64,000 nucleotides of DNA from Helianthus annuus (lineage: Eukaryota > Streptophyta > Magnoliopsida > Asterales > Asteraceae): NCBI RefSeq assembly GCF_002127325.2, contig NC_035440.2, forward strand, positions 72,973,819 through 73,037,818, written 5' to 3'. The translations under genes were made by a program, and so were the position numbers. The stretch's first letter is position 1. Every line of letters starts with the position of its first letter. Below the pieces are notes generated by a model. That model did not search any database. It was not told the origin of the DNA and worked only from the letters and a program-made list of their open reading frames with translations. Of the stretch, positions 60,301 through 64,000 are shown one piece after another.

Positions 60301-60698
60301 AGTGCTGTGTTTCGTGCTTAGAGTACGTTTTAGGCACATCCAGTCATTATATCTTATTCCTAGAGATGCAGTTCTACAACCCTTGTATCCCTACACTCAC
60401 TATGGGTGTAGTAAAATATTTCTGGCTCATTAGAGGCAGTGTCTGCCTGATGCTGGCTTTATCAGCATGTTCAATAGGTTATCCGTTCTAATGCTACTGT
60501 GCTTTAGTGCATCATGTTTGTCACTAAGGTTCAACTTGTAAATAATGTAGTGACGGAAATCAAAGTATGATGCAGGAATGTACAAGTACTAGAAATCAAG
60601 TAGCAGTTCGTCAGCAATTTCAGTTAAGCACAGTAATTAAGCAGCAATTAATTATTAATTAAATCGTACGGATACCTGGTTTAGTGAGGGTTATCACA
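57309..60698 (-). repeat. Gyp-3 5' LTR (3390 bp)
   Basis: An uninterrupted copy of the LTR whose partner is split in three. It starts TGTCACACCCTGG at the primer side. The outer end reads TTATCACA, so the terminal TGTGACA has one change against the partner. A TATA box (minus) lies at 59824-59833. The TTATT duplication follows at 60699-60703. Confidence 0.93.
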
Positions 60699-60703
60699 TT
60701 ATT

Positions 60704-63700
60704 GCCATATACCTGTGCATCGTATGTTGCTTAATGTCATATCATTATTGCATGAGGACTTTATTTGATGCATTAAATACAGTTAGTACAGTTATCAGAC
60801 AAATCAGGAAAGTGCTGACGGAGTTCAGTAAATAGAAAGACGTCGTATTGAGACCTAAAATAGGCCAGAAATTAAGTATTACACTATTATAGTGTGTAGG
60901 AAAGTAAGGATCATAAAACTGCCTTCCTAGAGATAGTTTAAGTGCCGGAAAGTGCCTAAAACTCACCTAAATCAGCATTTAAACAATCTAATGTCATGTA
61001 GAAATATGATTAAATGATCCTAAATGCTTTCCTAAGTGTCAGGAATCAAAACTCTCATAAAAGGTAACATAAAACACACAAAATTGCGTAATTTAGCACC
61101 TTAACGAAACAGTAACCAAACGAACAACCGGACACTACCCGAAACACCAAATTTTTACTAGAAGCACTGTTTTAACATTACCAAGCTAGTTATGGTCCCC
61201 GGACATCATAACACCTCATAAAATATCTAGTAACTAAATCCTAACTACATACTTGATTTTTAACCTAAGTAACTAACTTAGTTACAAACCTAGTCTACAT
61301 ACCCCCCCCCCCAACCTATGAAATCGGCCAACATGGCCCCCACCAATAGATTTTCTTTGAATTAAAAATTGGATTATTTTGGCTCTTTAATGACATATTA
61401 TCCATGAGTTAAAATGTTAAAATGGACTATAAGTGAACATGCAAAACCATAACTCTCATTCTACACACACTAAAACACACACAACTCTCTCCTTCTCCCT
61501 CTTGTGTTCTTGTCTGAACCCAACAACACCACCATCACCATCATTCATCCATCCTACATCCATTCCAAGCATATACAAGTGTGATATAAGGTGCATAAGG
61601 AAGCTAGGAGCTTTCGAAAGATCAAAGACCTCTTTCATTTGCTTTTGTCCATCTCTTATCTTCTCTTGATCATCCCTAGCCTTGAGCTAGTGGTAAGAAC
61701 TTTGATCTTGCTATTTTACATCTATTTCAAGTGGTTAAAAGATATTACATAATGATATCATGAAGAACACTAAGAATCACAAGAATAAAACTTGAACATA
61801 AGCTTGAATAATGAAGAAACTAAGTTGTTTATGTGTTGATTTGCTTGTTGATTGTTGTTTATTCATGTAGTTGATGTAGATCATCATATGATCTTGCTAG
61901 ATCATGATTAAAAACATAATCTAGCAAGATGAGAGGATGAAAGTGTTGTAGGATCATAGATCATCCTCATAAGAAACATGAACTTGAAAGAACATGTGGT
62001 TTTCTTGAAAAATAATGATCAAAGTAAGTTGTAATACTTGTAGACCTAAAACTTCATGGATGGTTTTTCAAAGGAACCAAGTTAAAAACACAAGATTTAC
62101 TTGATCTTGGTTCTTACATAAACAAACCTTATTTTGGTGGTTAATAAAGTGTAGAAACACTTATGTAACAAGAAAGATCCATGAAGAAACATTTTTTAGA
62201 AAACATGAATATAAGTTGTAAACATCTACTTTCTTTAAAAATGAAGATTTTAAAGAATCAATCACACTTTAAAGGGTAACAAGTCTTACTAGATACACTA
62301 GTAAGTTACTACAAATTTTTGTGAAATTTCAAGTTCATGAAGTAGTAGATTATACTTGTTTTTGGCAAAATTGGTAAGTAAAGATTGTTTATTGTTGATT
62401 GTGAATTGATTGTGTTGATTTTACAAAAGAAAGTGATATACCTTCAAGGTATGGAAACCTCCATTTTTAGGGGAAACTATGGCAAATTTTTTCTAAAAAT
62501 TAAACACTTAGAAAAATATTTCTAAACAAATATTTACAAGTGTATTTTAAACCATAAATTTTTACATAAACTTTGCCATAATTTTTTGTTACAAAAATAT
62601 AAATAATGGAGGTTGGTTTTTATAAATAAAAGTGACTAAATATGTATTTAGGGAATATATATTTAGAAGTCACCATGTGTGTGATTATTTGTATAGTTTG
62701 TGTATTAGTTATATTATTTTAGGACATGAAATAATATAACTCATCAAAATACCAAAAATTACAATCCAAAATGTTACCAAAATTCCAAGAATATGAATAT
62801 ACAAGTTATACACAAAATATTGATGAAACCGAACCAAGGAATATAACTTACAAAATACTCCGGAAATAATATTCATATGTATATTTTGGCAAATAATATT
62901 TTGGACACCAAGTGAATAAAAATATGATTTTTACAATTACTACAATAATATATCATATTTTTGACAAAAGAAAAATATATTATTTTTGGCAAGTATAAAT
63001 ATATATTTTTCTGGAAATTTTTAGAAGATATATTATTTTTTAAAGAAATATATATTTTCTCAACAAACATGAAATACAATATTTTTGGGGTTAAAGATAT
63101 ATTTTCTCAAATAAATATAAAATATATCATTTTTGGAGAAAAATAAGTTTAAATATATTTTCCAAGTTAGACTTGAAAATGTATTATTTTGGAACTTATA
63201 TGAAAATACAAATATTTTTGCCAAAGGAAAAATATAAATAATTTTTCTATGTATTATTTATTGAAATATATATTTGGAAATATATATTGGTGAACTTTTA
63301 TTAAAGATAATATTCCGGAATAATTTATATGAAATTAAGTATAAGAATACTTATTAAATACAATAAAGACACGTATTCTCGTACGTATAAATACACATCG
63401 GAATACGACCCCAAATACATGGCAAAAATATACAAGTATAAGATACCCCCATCCTTGAGAAGGAAATAGAAGTATAAATACTTGAAAAGTATTAAGTTAA
63501 AATATATTGTCTTAACAATTATTCCAAAATTTAGTAAATATAATTTAAGTTAAAATATTTATTATTTTAACAAATAATTATATAACTTGAAATAATATTG
63601 AAGACAAAAAGAACGTAATTCAAAGACACTAATTAATACTAAGTCAAGGCACGACCCGCTCGTCTAATAGATCATAGTACGTTGTAGGTAGTCGTGTACG

Positions 63701-64000
63701 CTAGGCGAAGCTTGAGTTACTGTGATTTGAAGACGCAAGACTGTGAGTTCATGTTCCCCCTTTTCTTTAACTATTTTCGGTTTTATAACTTCGGGGGTGA
63801 AGTACATGTTACAATCTGTTTACAAACGTTTATACGTGGTATGGTTAGCTAAGGAAGGGTACTGCTAGATCATGTGAGTGGTGGGTACGACGCTTAAGAC
63901 TATCAATCCTCTTTGTAGGACCGAGGGACATGAGTGATAGACCTATTTGGGTGTAGCGAGCCCACACCCGTGTGGACTAGGGTGGCCCACGAGGTGACTA
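60704..64000 (+). repeat. LTR-8, continuation, runs off right edge
   Basis: Resumes the LTR cut at 22821. It is homologous, in inverse orientation, to the Gyp-1 LTR: blocks AGTTTAAGTGCCGGAAAGTG (near 60940) and the CCGGACACTACCCGAAACACC region (near 61130) have reverse complements near 17670 and 17440. The stretch 62400-63600 is very AT-rich. No primer site, tract or gene is reached before the edge. Confidence 0.7.

Larger units (their letters stand above)
22822..60698 (-). mobile_element. Gyp-3: Ty3/gypsy element carrying Gyp-4 and Gyp-5 in its 3' LTR
   Basis: A minus-strand element with a 5' LTR at 57309-60698, primer site 57294-57305, a leader ORF 56745-55171, gag-pol 54722-50016, a polypurine tract near 49981-50000 and a 3' LTR in three pieces (49980-47147, 33227-32731, 22875-22822). 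The pieces sum to 3385 bp against 3390 bp for the intact LTR. The element is flanked by TTATT. Counting by eye I find roughly 28 substitutions between LTRs (about 0.8%). Pol is disrupted, so it is now non-autonomous. Confidence 0.92.

Noticed and set aside
60704..64000. tRNA or small-RNA genes at the right end
   Set aside because: I found no cloverleaf-like A and B box pairs. The region is AT-rich LTR sequence.

Overview
The window looks like repeat-rich intergenic DNA from a plant nuclear genome. I see no host gene, tRNA, rRNA or CRISPR array. Almost every base falls in an LTR retrotransposon: one Ty1/copia element and at least five Ty3/gypsy elements, plus three partial LTRs. The gypsy elements have long LTRs (2.4-3.6 kb), initiator-tRNA-Met primer sites (TGGTATCAGAGC), a fused gag-AP-RT-RNaseH-IN frame, and a chromodomain-like tail after integrase. 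This fits Tekay/Del-type chromoviruses. A eudicot, perhaps Asteraceae, is my impression of the families and is not proven by the sequence.

Layout. Names are local to this report. Cop-1 (1-3009, minus, 5' half only) sits inside the AP region of Gyp-1. Gyp-1 (3010-18029, minus, decayed) has its 5' LTR at 14457-18029 and is split by Gyp-2 (4866-13690, plus, decayed, 5-bp target duplication ACCAT). Next come LTR-6 (18030-20009), a 38-bp spacer, and LTR-7 (20048-22722), which carries a foldback MITE in a (TA)n tract. LTR-8 starts at 22723, is interrupted by Gyp-3, and resumes at 60704 through the window end. Gyp-3 (22822-60698, minus, duplication TTATT) carries two younger elements in its 3' LTR: Gyp-4 (22876-32725, minus, duplication AATAC) and Gyp-5 (33228-47141, plus, duplication CTAGG). 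Removing Gyp-4 and Gyp-5 restores a 3385-bp LTR that matches the 3390-bp partner LTR at 57309-60698, so this nesting is well supported.

How the genes work together. Each gypsy element carries a capsid-like Gag with zinc knuckles, protease, reverse transcriptase, RNase H and integrase, enough for autonomous copying when intact. Gyp-4 appears intact: its two 2419-bp LTRs look identical and its reading frame is open. Gyp-5 is nearly intact, with one TAG in integrase and only a handful of LTR differences. Gyp-1, Gyp-2, Gyp-3 and Cop-1 are broken.

The most unusual signals are: (1) a short phase-1 GT-AG intron at one conserved position in gag of Gyp-2, Gyp-3 and Gyp-4, absent from Gyp-1 and Gyp-5; (2) extra sense-strand ORFs in the leaders of Gyp-3 and Gyp-5, with splice-site-like signals around the Gyp-5 one; (3) a palindromic 5' end on Gyp-2 that gives the element U5 termini on both sides inside a target duplication; (4) family-specific arrays of short words or hairpins in the LTRs.
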